64,000 nucleotides of DNA from Sphingobacterium yanglingense (GCF_004363245.1 NZ_SNYV01000016.1:248001-312000); one strand, 5' to 3'. Positions 8,141 through 16,967 are shown, counted from the first letter of the stretch. Notes: a model not told the origin generated them from the sequence alone. Made by a program: numbers and translations.

Positions 8141-10619
8141 AGTAAGAGACTTGCCCCAGTCTTCCCTCGGTATCAACGACTGCAAAGGCTAAGACTTGAC
8201 CAGCACGATAGAAAACCGGCGTATTCGCCTCATAGCGCTCACTATTTAATGTAGGCAAGGAACCATCCGAAGTATAATAAATAGAGAAACCTGGATACTC
8301 GACATTAGCAAATACTTTTCCTTTGATCTCCTTGAGTCCGACACCAGGGAGTCTGAACTTGACCTGTTCAGCAATCTTTGGCAGCTCATCCGTTCCCACT
8401 TTGATAATAAACTTAGCGTAATCGTTCTCCAAAAGTTTCAGATCAAACTTAGCTTCATTTTCATACGGTCTTTTATCTGACCATGCGCGTTCCGCCAATG
8501 CAAAAAAGCGAGGAAAAACCAAATAATCCATCTGTTCCTCATTCAATACAGTCTCTGCCCATAGTCCACCCTTTATACCTAAAAAGTTTGCCTTCCCTTT
8601 CTCAGTCAATCGTACACGCTGACTGAATCCCTTTTTACCCAACTTCTTCCCACTGTAATAGGTATCAATATTTGCAAAGTAATCTTCTGGTAATAAGGAA
8701 TAGGAATGGAACAAGTCTGCATAGGTAGCCCATTTAAGTCCCGGTTCTGTAAAATTAGTATTCCACATCATGTCAAAATACATATTGGATGCGCTGATAA
8801 GTACCGTCTGATATCCTGCATTCGCTAAACGGTATGCCAGATCTTCCTGTCCACCTCCGATTACATTATTCCAGACATCCACTTGTATATTTGACTTGTT
8901 TCGAAGCTCAGGATTCACGACCATCCCCTGCCCCTTATTCACCATACCAATCTCTTCCCACCCCGCCATATCCAGTCCTTTAGCCAAACAGATTGCATTA
9001 ACCCGTTCTATATAATAAGGCCATACTTCGTGCGGTGACTTCATTCCTTCTCTTTGCATCAAGGCATCAATCTTTGGAGACTTTGTCCATACTCCATTAG
9101 GCACCTCATCCCCTCCGATAGAAATCTTTTTGAAAGGAATATTCGCCTCCTTATACATCGCTATAAACTCGTCAATTACCTTCTCTAAGAAGGCATAAGT
9201 AGAAGGCAACGCAGGATTTATAACATTATCGCCAAAATTCTGCACAGAATTATATTCCGAACGGTCTTCTAGATCATACAATAGATACTTCTCGGCTTCT
9301 TCTCTCTCTCCCGCAGCCATCAATCGCTCGTACCGAGCGTGCATCGCTTTGATAGCAGCTCTAGCATGCCCAGGCGTCTCTATTTCGGGGATTACGACGA
9401 TATTACGATCATGTGCGTATTTTAGGATCTCTATAAAATCAGTCCTTGTCAAGAACTTGCCAGAAACAGAATTTCCGCCCGAACCATAAGCAGGCTCTAA
9501 AGAGCGACCATTACTGAACAGAGGAGACCTTACGGCACCAACTGCTGTCAATTCAGGAAGCGAAGGTATCTCTATCCGCCAGCCCTCGTCGTCAATAAAA
9601 TGGAAGTGGAAAACATTCAGCTTATACCGAGCCATTAAATCCAAATATTTGAAAATAGTAGTCTTATCCTTAAAATTTCGTGCGATATCCATCATGAAAC
9701 CTCTATAAGCATACCGAGGCTCATCCTCTACCTGAACAAAAGGTAGCTTCAGTACGGCTTTAGCAAAATACATATCAGGGCTCAACATCGACACCAACGA
9801 TTGTAACGCATATTGTACGCCAGCATCCGAACTAGATTCAATCCTTATTCCTTCTTTGCCTACAGAAAGCCTATAAGCTTCATTCTTAAGACCTTCAACC
9901 CGTTTAATAACCAGCTGTGCGCTTTCCTCTTTCGTAGGGGACAATTGCAGATTACGAATAGCGGGAATATTACCTAGAACATCTAGTTTAACATCAAACT
10001 CATTAGAGACAAAGTAATCTAATTGGGATAAAATTGTATAGCTTCCGTTGCCCATTTTCATCGTGCTAGGTGTTGGGAAAATCAATGGCAAAGCAGCTTT
10101 CTTATTTAATCGAGCATTTCGTTCAAAAAGAGATTCATTAAAACCATTTTGAATCTCCGCAGTCGTTGTAATAGGGGTGTATGACACATTACGCACTGGA
10201 TAGTAAATACTCTTATCTGTCCGACTTTGAAAATAAAACCCATTAGGCATTGTAGACAAGTTAGAAATTGCATACTTAGTAGTATACACCATTACCAACG
10301 AATCATTAGGCGCTAAGTTACTTTCGGCAAACTGTAGCTTGAATAAATTCCCCCGTTGATCAGAAAAAGAATACTGAGCTGTAGTCTTGTCGACAACAGG
10401 ATACATGGCATTAAACCATAAGTCCCATTTACTCAGATCCAAATAGTTATTAGAAGTATTTTTCACGATCAATGTCAGATCCAATTGGTCTTTTCCATTA
10501 TAATTAATATCAGGGACCCATTTCACCTGCACTTGGTCAGCGATAGATGACGCTTGTGCAAGCGCATGTTGAGCCGTTAAGGCACCTAAAAGTGCTCCAA
10601 ATAAAACGATATATCTCAT
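8130..10619 (-). CDS. beta-N-acetylhexosaminidase, glycoside hydrolase family 20
   Basis: An 829-residue secreted enzyme with a signal peptide (cleavage near HALA-Q). Domains in order: a carbohydrate-binding chitobiase-like N-terminal domain (about 30-160), the GH20b domain (about 180-300), the catalytic barrel (from YRGFMMDIARNF near 305) and a C-terminal chitobiase-type domain (YTSDGSLPT near 790). The catalytic pair is Asp-504/Glu-505 in GGDEVP. Family members usually have His three residues before this Asp-Glu region (HxGGDE); here that place is Ser (SIGGDE). It releases terminal N-acetylglucosamine or galactosamine from chitin- or glycan-derived oligosaccharides, probably in the periplasm or outside. 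Confidence 0.93.
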   Translation of the reverse strand: MRYIVLFGALLGALTAQHALAQASSIADQVQVKWVPDINYNGKDQLDLTLIVKNTSNNYLDLSKWDLWFNAMYPVVDKTTAQYSFSDQRGNLFKLQFAESNLAPNDSLVMVYTTKYAISNLSTMPNGFYFQSRTDKSIYYPVRNVSYTPITTTAEIQNGFNESLFERNARLNKKAALPLIFPTPSTMKMGNGSYTILSQLDYFVSNEFDVKLDVLGNIPAIRNLQLSPTKEESAQLVIKRVEGLKNEAYRLSVGKEGIRIESSSDAGVQYALQSLVSMLSPDMYFAKAVLKLPFVQVEDEPRYAYRGFMMDIARNFKDKTTIFKYLDLMARYKLNVFHFHFIDDEGWRIEIPSLPELTAVGAVRSPLFSNGRSLEPAYGSGGNSVSGKFLTRTDFIEILKYAHDRNIVVIPEIETPGHARAAIKAMHARYERLMAAGEREEAEKYLLYDLEDRSEYNSVQNFGDNVINPALPSTYAFLEKVIDEFIAMYKEANIPFKKISIGGDEVPNGVWTKSPKIDALMQREGMKSPHEVWPYYIERVNAICLAKGLDMAGWEEIGMVNKGQGMVVNPELRNKSNIQVDVWNNVIGGGQEDLAYRLANAGYQTVLISASNMYFDMMWNTNFTEPGLKWATYADLFHSYSLLPEDYFANIDTYYSGKKLGKKGFSQRVRLTEKGKANFLGIKGGLWAETVLNEEQMDYLVFPRFFALAERAWSDKRPYENEAKFDLKLLENDYAKFIIKVGTDELPKIAEQVKFRLPGVGLKEIKGKVFANVEYPGFSIYYTSDGSLPTLNSERYEANTPVFYRAGQVLAFAVVDTEGRLGQVSYFKK

Positions 10620-10685
10620 TTTTAAGTTTTTGATTGACTTCTAAAAATAAGAATTGAAATTCATTAAAAAAAATGAATATTTTGT

Positions 10686-10715
10686 TTGGAGTAATAATAA
10701 TTAATCCTATATTTG
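10686..10715 (+). promoter_or_regulatory. tRNA-Glu promoter
   Basis: TTG at 10686-10688 within TTTG and a perfect TATATTTG box at 10708-10715, spaced 19 bases apart. The tRNA begins 19 bases further on. Confidence 0.75.
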
Positions 10716-10733
10716 CACACCGAAACAAATAAA

Positions 10734-10805
10734 GGCCCGTTCGTCTAGGGGTTAGGACGCCAGATTTTCATTCTGGAAACAGGGGTTCGATTCCCCTACG
10801 GGCTA
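10734..10805 (+). tRNA. tRNA-Glu (anticodon TTC)
   Basis: A 72-base cloverleaf. The acceptor stem GGCCCGT pairs with ACGGGCT and the discriminator is A at 10805. The anticodon stem is CCAGA/TCTGG with anticodon TTC at 10767-10769. The T arm contains GGTTCGATTCC. CCA is not encoded. It stands alone between its own promoter and a long palindromic terminator. Confidence 0.97.
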
Positions 10806-10806
10806 C

Positions 10807-10842
10807 AAAAGGTTGAAATTCTAGAATTTCAACCTTTTTTTT
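10807..10842 (+). terminator. bidirectional palindromic terminator
   Basis: A perfect 32-base palindrome (10807-10838, centre TCTAGA) is flanked by A and T runs. It can end tRNA transcription on the plus strand and the peptidase gene (10852-11646) on the minus strand. Confidence 0.85.
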
Positions 10843-10851
10843 GTCCTAAAA

Positions 10852-11646
10852 TCAAACCTCTAATCTTCTATTATAGATTTTATCAAGTAGAGCGAACAGT
10901 TCTGGATGCTCATCCTGTAGTTTCTTTGGCTTCTTAAAGAAATACTCAGATAGCACAGCTAAAAACTCTGCTTCATTTGTACCTGCGTAGGTCCTAATAT
11001 CAGAATCTCCTTCCCGTATCTCCCGTATGGTTCGGTTCATTTCCTTCATCCAGGGATCAATCAGCTCCTTGGGGATAAGGTATTCAGGGACACCGTCTAC
11101 TACACCATCCGCTTTATCAATAAGGTGAACAAACTCGTGAACTGCCGTATTCCCATCGACATACCTGTCAAACCCTCCCCGCAAAGCGGGCAGAGATAAA
11201 ACCATCTTTCGATTCATAGCCCCAGAGCCAACCATTCCCGCCACATTCTTACTATCAGATTGTGTGTCGAATCGCTCATCAAAATAATCTGGATACACAA
11301 TGACCTCCTCTAGATTTTCATAAGCCCAAGTCTCAAAGTGAAGTAAAGGAATCGTAGCGCTTGCAGCAATCAATACCTTATCACAATCCGTCACTATTGC
11401 TCCCTTCTCCCCTGATATCTTAACTTTTCTCAAGAAATATTGTACACGTTCTTTAAATACACTTCTTTCCACATCGGACAAATTTAGGTAAAATCTTATT
11501 TTATCTAATAAAATGCCCTCTATAAAAGCATCTGGCAATTCGGTATACACATTTCTCCGCTTCCCATTAACACGCTTGAATGTATAAAAAATCAAAATAA
11601 TACCCACGAAAAAAATTAAACCAGTAACAAAGTAGGGATTGTACAT
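10852..11646 (-). CDS. mtfA: zinc-dependent peptidase, MtfA family (M90)
   Basis: This 264-residue protein starts with a transmembrane helix (about residues 7-24). It then has the MtfA-type domain with the zinc-binding motif HEFVHLIDKADG near residue 169 and a downstream glutamate region NEAEFLAVLSEYFF. In enterobacteria MtfA interacts with the glucose-PTS repressor Mlc and has aminopeptidase activity. That pathway is not expected here, so the substrate is open. The membrane anchor is common in Bacteroidota homologues. It is divergent from the GYF-CD225 gene across a 49-base gap filled by a perfect inverted repeat. Confidence 0.85.
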   Translation of the reverse strand: MYNPYFVTGLIFFVGIILIFYTFKRVNGKRRNVYTELPDAFIEGILLDKIRFYLNLSDVERSVFKERVQYFLRKVKISGEKGAIVTDCDKVLIAASATIPLLHFETWAYENLEEVIVYPDYFDERFDTQSDSKNVAGMVGSGAMNRKMVLSLPALRGGFDRYVDGNTAVHEFVHLIDKADGVVDGVPEYLIPKELIDPWMKEMNRTIREIREGDSDIRTYAGTNEAEFLAVLSEYFFKKPKKLQDEHPELFALLDKIYNRRLEV

Positions 11647-11659
11647 ATTTCACATTTAT

Positions 11660-11690
11660 GTTTTATCTTAGTAAGATACTAAGATAAAAC
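11660..11690. promoter_or_regulatory. perfect 14+14 inverted repeat between divergent genes
   Basis: GTTTTATCTTAGTA at 11660-11673 is mirrored exactly by TACTAAGATAAAAC at 11677-11690, with AGA between. It lies within a 49-base divergent intergenic region and ends 5 bases before the start codon at 11696. It has no T-run typical of a terminator, so an operator for a dimeric regulator is the simplest reading. A hairpin in the 5' end of either mRNA is the alternative. Confidence 0.5.
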
Positions 11691-11695
11691 ACGCT

Positions 11696-12208
11696 ATGCC
11701 AACAAAAAGTTATCATTACTCAGATGGAAAAAACTCTTTCGGTCCACTCACACTCGAAGAACTTCGAACGAAACAGATTGGCCCGAATACACTTATATGG
11801 ACTGAGGATTTGGTAACCTGGACAAAAGCTCAAGATGTACCTGAGCTAAAAGATCTCTTCGTTAATTCAGTTCCTCCCGCCATTCCAACATCCATGTCAG
11901 GAGAATCCACAGTACAGCCCTCCTTCACCACAGATAGGACAGCAAATACAAACTACCTAAGACCTCCAAAAACATATCTCGTCGAAAGCATAATTACAAC
12001 AATAATATGCTGCTGGATATTTGGAATACCAGCTATAGTATATGCATCACGGGTAGAGAAGAAGTTCTATGCTGGAGACCTTGCGGGAGCGGAGAGTGAT
12101 TCAAAAAATGCTAAAAAATGGATTATTATTAACATAGTAGCCTGTGGTCTCGTGTGGTTACTTACCCTAGGTCTATTTGGATTAGGGTTCCTTACTTCAG
12201 CATTTTAA
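11696..12208 (+). CDS. GYF-domain / CD225 (dispanin-like) membrane protein
   Basis: This 170-residue protein has an N-terminal GYF_2-type domain (about 5-60: YHYSDGKNSFGPLTLEEL, then TLIWTEDLVTW). A Pro/Ser/Thr-rich linker follows. The C-terminal CD225-like part has two membrane helices (about 100-118 and 143-168) with CCWIFGIPAIVYASRVEKKF between. Bacterial proteins of this layout are widespread and of unknown role; GYF-type domains usually bind proline-rich peptides. Its stop codon overlaps the start of the DUF2752 gene, so the two are translationally coupled. Confidence 0.8.
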   Translation: MPTKSYHYSDGKNSFGPLTLEELRTKQIGPNTLIWTEDLVTWTKAQDVPELKDLFVNSVPPAIPTSMSGESTVQPSFTTDRTANTNYLRPPKTYLVESIITTIICCWIFGIPAIVYASRVEKKFYAGDLAGAESDSKNAKKWIIINIVACGLVWLLTLGLFGLGFLTSAF

Positions 12209-12594
12209 TGAAACTAAGCAAAAGACAAGCATTTCTTTTCTTGTATCCTCTTGCACTAGGAGCAGCTGCTTTAATTTACAAATACTTCAACCCATTAGAA
12301 CACGTATTGTTTCCAAAGTGTCCTATAAAGGCTATTACGGGATTAGATTGTCCAGGCTGTGGAGGACAGCGGGCAACCCATTTCTTGCTAAACGGAGACC
12401 TTAAACATGCTTTCTTAGAGAACCCTATGCTGTTCCTCCTTGTCCCATATTTAATTGTTGGATTTTACCTACAGCTCACACCGGAACCAACCGGTCAGGA
12501 GCTGAGATTACGCAGGGTTCTATATGGACAGAATGCACTAATAATCCTGGGGATAATCTTGCTCATGTTCACTGTTCTTCGAAATATCATTTAA
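12208..12594 (+). CDS. DUF2752 family membrane protein
   Basis: This 128-residue protein starts at the ATG at 12208, which shares its A with the TAA of the upstream gene. Family features are the cysteine motif GLDCPGCGGQRATH near residue 47 and three hydrophobic helices (about 9-24, 74-92 and 109-127). Function is unknown. The CPGCGG motif could bind a metal or act in thiol chemistry. Coupling to the GYF-CD225 protein suggests a shared membrane role. An extended reading frame back to 12154 lies inside the upstream gene and is not used. Confidence 0.82.
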   Translation: MKLSKRQAFLFLYPLALGAAALIYKYFNPLEHVLFPKCPIKAITGLDCPGCGGQRATHFLLNGDLKHAFLENPMLFLLVPYLIVGFYLQLTPEPTGQELRLRRVLYGQNALIILGIILLMFTVLRNII

Positions 12595-12659
12595 TAAAGG
12601 AATGCAGGTATGTATCTTCGACATAGATATGTGCTAAATTAACAGTATTAGCATAAAAA

Positions 12660-12697
12660 AAATCCCTGACTATTCTCAAGTCAGGGATTTTTTTATT
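12660..12697. terminator. bidirectional terminator between DUF2752 and groL
   Basis: Perfect 12-bp stem AAATCCCTGACT / AGTCAGGGATTT, 7-base loop, with an A run on the left and a T run on the right. It serves both the rightward gene and leftward groL. Confidence 0.85.
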
Positions 12698-12717
12698 TAT
12701 ATGATAAGAACAATTTA

Positions 12718-14355
12718 CTACATCATTCCGCCCATTCCTCCACCCATCGGAGGTACGCCTGCGCCTGCGCCAGCTTCTTCAGGCTCATCTGCCAATACAC
12801 ACTCCGTTGTCAACAACATAGAAGCGATTGAAGCAGCGTTTTCTAAAGCTACACGAGATACCTTTGTAGGATCGATAACACCAGCACCGATTAAGTTCTC
12901 AAACTTATCTGTACGGGCATTATATCCGAAATCAGCAGTTCCTTCTTTCACTTTTTGCACGATTACAGCACCCTCAACACCTGCATTAAAACAGATTTGA
13001 CGCAACGGCTCTTCGATAGCTCTTTTGATAATATCGATACCAATTTGCTCATCTTCGTTATCACCCTTCAGATTAGAAAGAGATTCTACTGCACGAATAA
13101 AAGCAACACCACCACCAGCGACGATACCTTCTTCAACAGCAGCACGAGTAGCATGTAATGCATCATCTACTCTGTCTTTCTTCTCTTTCATCTCTACTTC
13201 TGTAGTCGCACCAACGTATAAAACAGCGACACCACCTGACAATTTAGCTAAACGCTCTTGCAATTTCTCACGGTCATAGTCAGATGTAGTAGTTTCAATC
13301 TGTGAACGAATCTGAGCTACACGAGCCTTGATATCATCAACATTTCCAGAACCATTGATCACAGTAGTATTATCTTTATCGACAACAACTTTTTCAGCCT
13401 GACCTAGGTAAGACAATTCTGCATTTTCTAACTTATAACCTCTCTCTTCAGAGATAACAGTACCACCAGTCAAGATAGCGATATCTTCTAACATCGCTTT
13501 ACGACGATCACCGAATCCTGGAGCTTTAACAGCAGCAACTTTCAAAGAACCACGAATTTTGTTCACTACTAAAGTAGCCAACGCCTCACCATCTAGATCC
13601 TCTGCAATAATCAACAATGGTTTACCCGTTTGAACTTGTTTTTCTAAAACTGGTAATAACTCCTTCATATTACTAATTTTCTTATCGTAAATTAGAATAT
13701 AAGGGTTTTCTAATTCAGCCTCCATTTTGTCCGAATTAGTTACAAAGTAAGGAGATAAGTAACCACGGTCAAACTGCATACCTTCTACAGTTTTAACCTC
13801 AGTTTCTGTACCTTTGGCCTCCTCAACAGTAATAACACCGTCATTACCAACTTTTTCCATTGCCTCAGCAATCAAAGATCCGATAACCTCGTCATTGTTT
13901 GCTGATATAGAAGCAACTTGTTTGATTTTATTATTGTCAGCACCTACAGTTTGAGACTGCGATTTTAAGTTAGTAACTACAGCTGTAACAGCTTTATCGA
14001 TACCTCTTTTCAAATCCATAGGGTTAGCACCAGCAGCTACAGATTTAATTCCTGGAGCAACGATAGCTTGTGCCAATACAGTAGCTGTCGTAGTACCATC
14101 ACCAGCTTGATCAGCCGTTTTCGATGCAACTTCTTTAACCATTTGAGCACCCATATTTTCCAATGAATCTTTAAGCTCAATTTCTTTAGCTACAGACACA
14201 CCATCTTTAGTGATTGCTGGAGAACCAAATTTTTTCTCAATAATCACGTTACGTCCTTTGGGACCTAACGTAACTTTCACTGCATTCGCTAGTGTATCAA
14301 CTCCTTTTTTAAGGGCTTCACGCGCCTCGACGTTATATTTAACTTGTTTTGCCAT
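12718..14355 (-). CDS. groL: 60-kDa chaperonin GroEL
   Basis: This is the ATP-driven folding chamber subunit, 545 residues, full length. Conserved blocks include KVTLGPKGRNVIIEK, DGTTTATVLAQAI near residue 86, and a C-terminus ending in GGGMGGMM, the usual Gly-Met tail. It lies 103 bases downstream of groES in the same direction; the gap holds no terminator. The start codon is preceded by two TACTYAATACTAA-like repeats. No CIRCE element is visible upstream of the pair, so HrcA-type control is not supported here. Confidence 0.98.
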   Translation of the reverse strand: MAKQVKYNVEAREALKKGVDTLANAVKVTLGPKGRNVIIEKKFGSPAITKDGVSVAKEIELKDSLENMGAQMVKEVASKTADQAGDGTTTATVLAQAIVAPGIKSVAAGANPMDLKRGIDKAVTAVVTNLKSQSQTVGADNNKIKQVASISANNDEVIGSLIAEAMEKVGNDGVITVEEAKGTETEVKTVEGMQFDRGYLSPYFVTNSDKMEAELENPYILIYDKKISNMKELLPVLEKQVQTGKPLLIIAEDLDGEALATLVVNKIRGSLKVAAVKAPGFGDRRKAMLEDIAILTGGTVISEERGYKLENAELSYLGQAEKVVVDKDNTTVINGSGNVDDIKARVAQIRSQIETTTSDYDREKLQERLAKLSGGVAVLYVGATTEVEMKEKKDRVDDALHATRAAVEEGIVAGGGVAFIRAVESLSNLKGDNEDEQIGIDIIKRAIEEPLRQICFNAGVEGAVIVQKVKEGTADFGYNARTDKFENLIGAGVIDPTKVSRVALENAASIASMLLTTECVLADEPEEAGAGAGVPPMGGGMGGMM

Positions 14356-14358
14356 TTT

Positions 14359-14387
14359 GTTAGTATTAAGTAGTTAGTATTGAGTAT
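14359..14387 (-). repeat. TACTCAATACTAA-like elements before groL
   Basis: On the minus strand the 30 bases before the groL ATG read as TACTCAATACTAAC followed by TACTTAATACTAAC and then AAA-ATG. Similar sequences precede sufC and the sigma-54 regulator. Confidence 0.45.
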
Positions 14388-14458
14388 CTAGACAATAGAT
14401 GTTGTAGAATACTTCTCCGATAACTCTTATTTTGATTTTTTTAATTTTGACCTTTTTA

Positions 14459-14734
14459 TTAAAGTACTGCGTAAATATCAGCCTCACGCATAATCAAATA
14501 CTCTTTACCTTCGTAAGTAATTTCAGTACCTGCATATTTGCCATACAATACTTTATCACCAACTTTAACAGTAAGTGGTTCTTCAGGTTTACCCGCACCA
14601 ACTGCCACGATAGTACCTTGCGATGGTTTTTCTTTAGCCGTATCTGGAATATAGATACCTGATGCTGTCTTCTCTTCTGCTGGAGCAGCTTCTACAACCA
14701 CTCTGTCTCCAATAGGTTTAATACTTAATGCCAT
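14459..14734 (-). CDS. groES: 10-kDa co-chaperonin GroES
   Basis: The 91-residue lid protein of the GroEL chamber. It shows the beginning IKPIGDRVVVEA, the mobile loop EEKTASGIYIPDTAKEKP, and GDKVLYGKYAGTEI near the end. It is the first gene of the groES-groL pair. The 164 bases upstream, to the secG terminator, show no perfect TAnnTTTG box on the minus strand, so its promoter may be of a heat-shock type I cannot recognise. Confidence 0.97.
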   Translation of the reverse strand: MALSIKPIGDRVVVEAAPAEEKTASGIYIPDTAKEKPSQGTIVAVGAGKPEEPLTVKVGDKVLYGKYAGTEITYEGKEYLIMREADIYAVL

Positions 14735-14898
14735 AATTATACTATTATACGTTTATTTTTAATTTTTTCTTTTATACAATATCACCATCACCAACTGTGC
14801 CAAAGGAAACATCCCTCAAAAGATTGCCATTTTTTCCTTTTCAACCAAAGAATTGACAGTCTTTATCAGGCAGAGCTGTGTCATCATGACAGTCGAGC

Positions 14899-14932
14899 AA
14901 AAAAAAAGCCTTACAGAAGTACTGTAAGGCTT
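14899..14932 (-). terminator. terminator of the miaB-secG operon
   Basis: Perfect 11-bp stem AAGCCTTACAG / CTGTAAGGCTT with a 5-base loop. The A run at 14899-14907 becomes the U-tract on the minus strand, just after secG. Confidence 0.85.
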
Positions 14933-14949
14933 ACTATTTTTCTTATCCT

Positions 14950-15297
14950 CTATTTCGCTGAATCAGGTTTAGCAGGCGCTCCTTGTTGAGCTGGAGCTGG
15001 AGCATTCAAATTCAAAGAAGGTGCTTGCGCAGGAGCTTCGATTTGATTAGAAAGACCTCCAGTGTTAGAACCTGAACTAGGTCCCAAAATATTAATAGCT
15101 AAACTAAATACCATAAGCGCTATTACTAGGGTCCATGTACCTTTTTCTAAAAAGTCACCTGTACGTTGAACTCCCATTAAGTTACTTCCACCAGCAAATC
15201 CTGATGATAAACCTCCACCTTTTGGATTCTGTATCAGCACGAAAAATGCTAAAATCACACTCACCAAAATAATCAGGATAATGAATAATGTTGTCAT
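14950..15297 (-). CDS. secG: preprotein translocase subunit SecG
   Basis: An inner-membrane accessory subunit of SecYEG. The 115 residues include a first helix (about 2-22), the conserved loop LIQNPKGGGLSSGFAGGSN, then FLEKGTWTLVIALMVFSLA as the second helix. A low-complexity Pro/Ala/Gln tail is typical of Bacteroidota SecG. It is the last gene of the leftward operon and starts 17 bases after the TPR-like gene. Confidence 0.93.
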   Translation of the reverse strand: MTTLFIILIILVSVILAFFVLIQNPKGGGLSSGFAGGSNLMGVQRTGDFLEKGTWTLVIALMVFSLAINILGPSSGSNTGGLSNQIEAPAQAPSLNLNAPAPAQQGAPAKPDSAK

Positions 15298-15314
15298 TTC
15301 TTAGTTAATATTAT

Positions 15315-16418
15315 TTATAAGTTTTTTTCTAACTCTTGAATTTGGGTCGCAAAATACGATTTTTTTTCTGGATATTTCAAAATTAATTTTTTGAAAACCT
15401 CAATGGCCTTAAGATAAAGTGCCTGATCAATATAAATATTTGCTAATGTCTCTGTAACAAGAGAATAATTATCTTCCGCACTTTGACGCGCCATATTTTC
15501 ATTATGAAGATTTTGAGCCGAAGGTGCCTGTATGATAGGTTCTTCTTTTATAAACCGTTCGATTACCTGATCACTTTTCTTTGGCTCAACAGGTTTCAAA
15601 GGGCTATTCTTTACCGCATCACTAAGCTTACTCTCTGGGTCCTGAAAGTGGATTATATTCTCCTTGATCTGTTGATCTAGAATCGTTTCGTCTAATTTCG
15701 ATAGATCAAAATGCCCTTTCTCTGGCTTCGGCAGATGTGGAGCAATAAATGGCTGGTATATATCTGCATGCTCTAGTCTCGTCTTGTGCAACCACCACCG
15801 GAAACTATAAGGCATCAAATCATCATTATATAGACTTACATCCTCTGGGTCATCATTAGAAGAAGACAATAAACCTTCTTCCATAATATCCTCTTCTACT
15901 TGTTTTTCCTTCTCTTCAAAGACAAAGTAGTCTCCAAGGACAGCACCCCCTTGAAACAACTTCTCTAGTTCAACCTCCTCTTTGCTCGCTTCAGCAACCT
16001 CTTCTTTATCTGGATCAGTCTTCTCATCCTCCACTTCAAGCTTCAGGCCCTCTGCCATTGCAACTTGTTCCTCTTCTGCATGTACTGTGTCCTCTTGAGA
16101 TACAAAATCTTCATCTGGCTTATCGTACAATTCAAAAGGAATATACTCCTCCTTTTCAGGAACGACTTCTTCGACCTTCACGACAGGTGCATTCACAAAG
16201 TTCCAAAGCCAATTCGCATTAGGAGCATACAATAGAGCAAGCTCACGGCTAGGAGAAACTTCATTGATAAGTTTCTTCCTACGTTCATAAGCAAATATCA
16301 ACGGTTGAGAATAAGGAAAGCGCACGATCAACCCCAACAAGTCCTCTTCTGTCAATCTAGATGGATCAACAAGAGCTTGTCGGTATAGCATATGTTCTGA
16401 ATTATTTAAATCTGTCAT
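15315..16418 (-). CDS. acidic TPR-tail protein of unknown function
   Basis: This 367-residue protein has no signal peptide or membrane helix. The N-terminal 70 residues are ordered-looking. The middle (about 80-200) is very rich in Glu and Asp and likely disordered. The last 50 residues form TPR-like helices (LVTETLANIYIDQALYLKAIEVF). It lies between lptE and secG in the operon, so it may be a cytoplasmic envelope-biogenesis factor, but no catalytic motif is seen. I recognise it only as a conserved Bacteroidota neighbour of secG. Confidence 0.65.
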   Translation of the reverse strand: MTDLNNSEHMLYRQALVDPSRLTEEDLLGLIVRFPYSQPLIFAYERRKKLINEVSPSRELALLYAPNANWLWNFVNAPVVKVEEVVPEKEEYIPFELYDKPDEDFVSQEDTVHAEEEQVAMAEGLKLEVEDEKTDPDKEEVAEASKEEVELEKLFQGGAVLGDYFVFEEKEKQVEEDIMEEGLLSSSNDDPEDVSLYNDDLMPYSFRWWLHKTRLEHADIYQPFIAPHLPKPEKGHFDLSKLDETILDQQIKENIIHFQDPESKLSDAVKNSPLKPVEPKKSDQVIERFIKEEPIIQAPSAQNLHNENMARQSAEDNYSLVTETLANIYIDQALYLKAIEVFKKLILKYPEKKSYFATQIQELEKNL

Positions 16419-16430
16419 ATTCGAATTATA

Positions 16431-16961
16431 CTACCAGTTAGCAAACGCTTTATTATAAATATCCTCGGTCAAAGCTTTAATGATTTCTTCATTCAACCGT
16501 GCCTCATAGCTAGTAACATCTGAACCCGGAAATTCTTTAAACTGAGAAAAGCTTTCTTCAAAATTACTCTCGCCTGTTTGATCTAAACGATTCGTATATT
16601 TTACCTTCACAGTAATGGTCAACCTACTATTCTCCGCTCTTTCGAGTCCACCGGCAGCAACCGATGCAGGAGTGATCGTATAATTGGTAATCGTTCCCTC
16701 AAAAATAGCATCTCCATCTGCATTAACCTGACTCAGACTAGACTGCGTTCGGATACGCTCCTTTAATCCCTCGGTAAAGTTCTGGCTAAGTGTCGTATAT
16801 ACCATAGGAGCGATATTCTCAAAATACAAAACAGAATACGTTTTCATATCCTTTGGAATAGAGCCTCCAGTAAAACCATACTTGACACCACAACTTTGAG
16901 CCATAAAAAGTGCCACTAATAGCACCCCAACTACTCTCAAACGAGCTGTTAATCCCCACAT
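16431..16961 (-). CDS. lptE: LPS-assembly lipoprotein LptE (Bacteroidota type)
   Basis: This 176-residue lipoprotein has a hydrophobic leader and lipobox AQSC near residue 24, followed by GVKYGFTGGSIP, a hallmark of the Bacteroidota LptE family. The remainder is the alpha/beta fold expected (YENIAP-like strand, FEGTITNYTITP). LptE plugs the LptD barrel and delivers lipopolysaccharide to the outer membrane. It starts 6 bases after the sigma-54 regulator's stop, in the same operon. Confidence 0.85.
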   Translation of the reverse strand: MWGLTARLRVVGVLLVALFMAQSCGVKYGFTGGSIPKDMKTYSVLYFENIAPMVYTTLSQNFTEGLKERIRTQSSLSQVNADGDAIFEGTITNYTITPASVAAGGLERAENSRLTITVKVKYTNRLDQTGESNFEESFSQFKEFPGSDVTSYEARLNEEIIKALTEDIYNKAFANW

Positions 16962-16967
16962 AAGTAT

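Noticed and set aside
12701..14662. Plus-strand open frames across groL and groES
   Set aside because: They are shadows of strongly conserved minus-strand genes.
14735..14898. CIRCE element upstream of groES
   Set aside because: I looked for TTAGCACTC-N9-GAGTGCTAA and saw no match.
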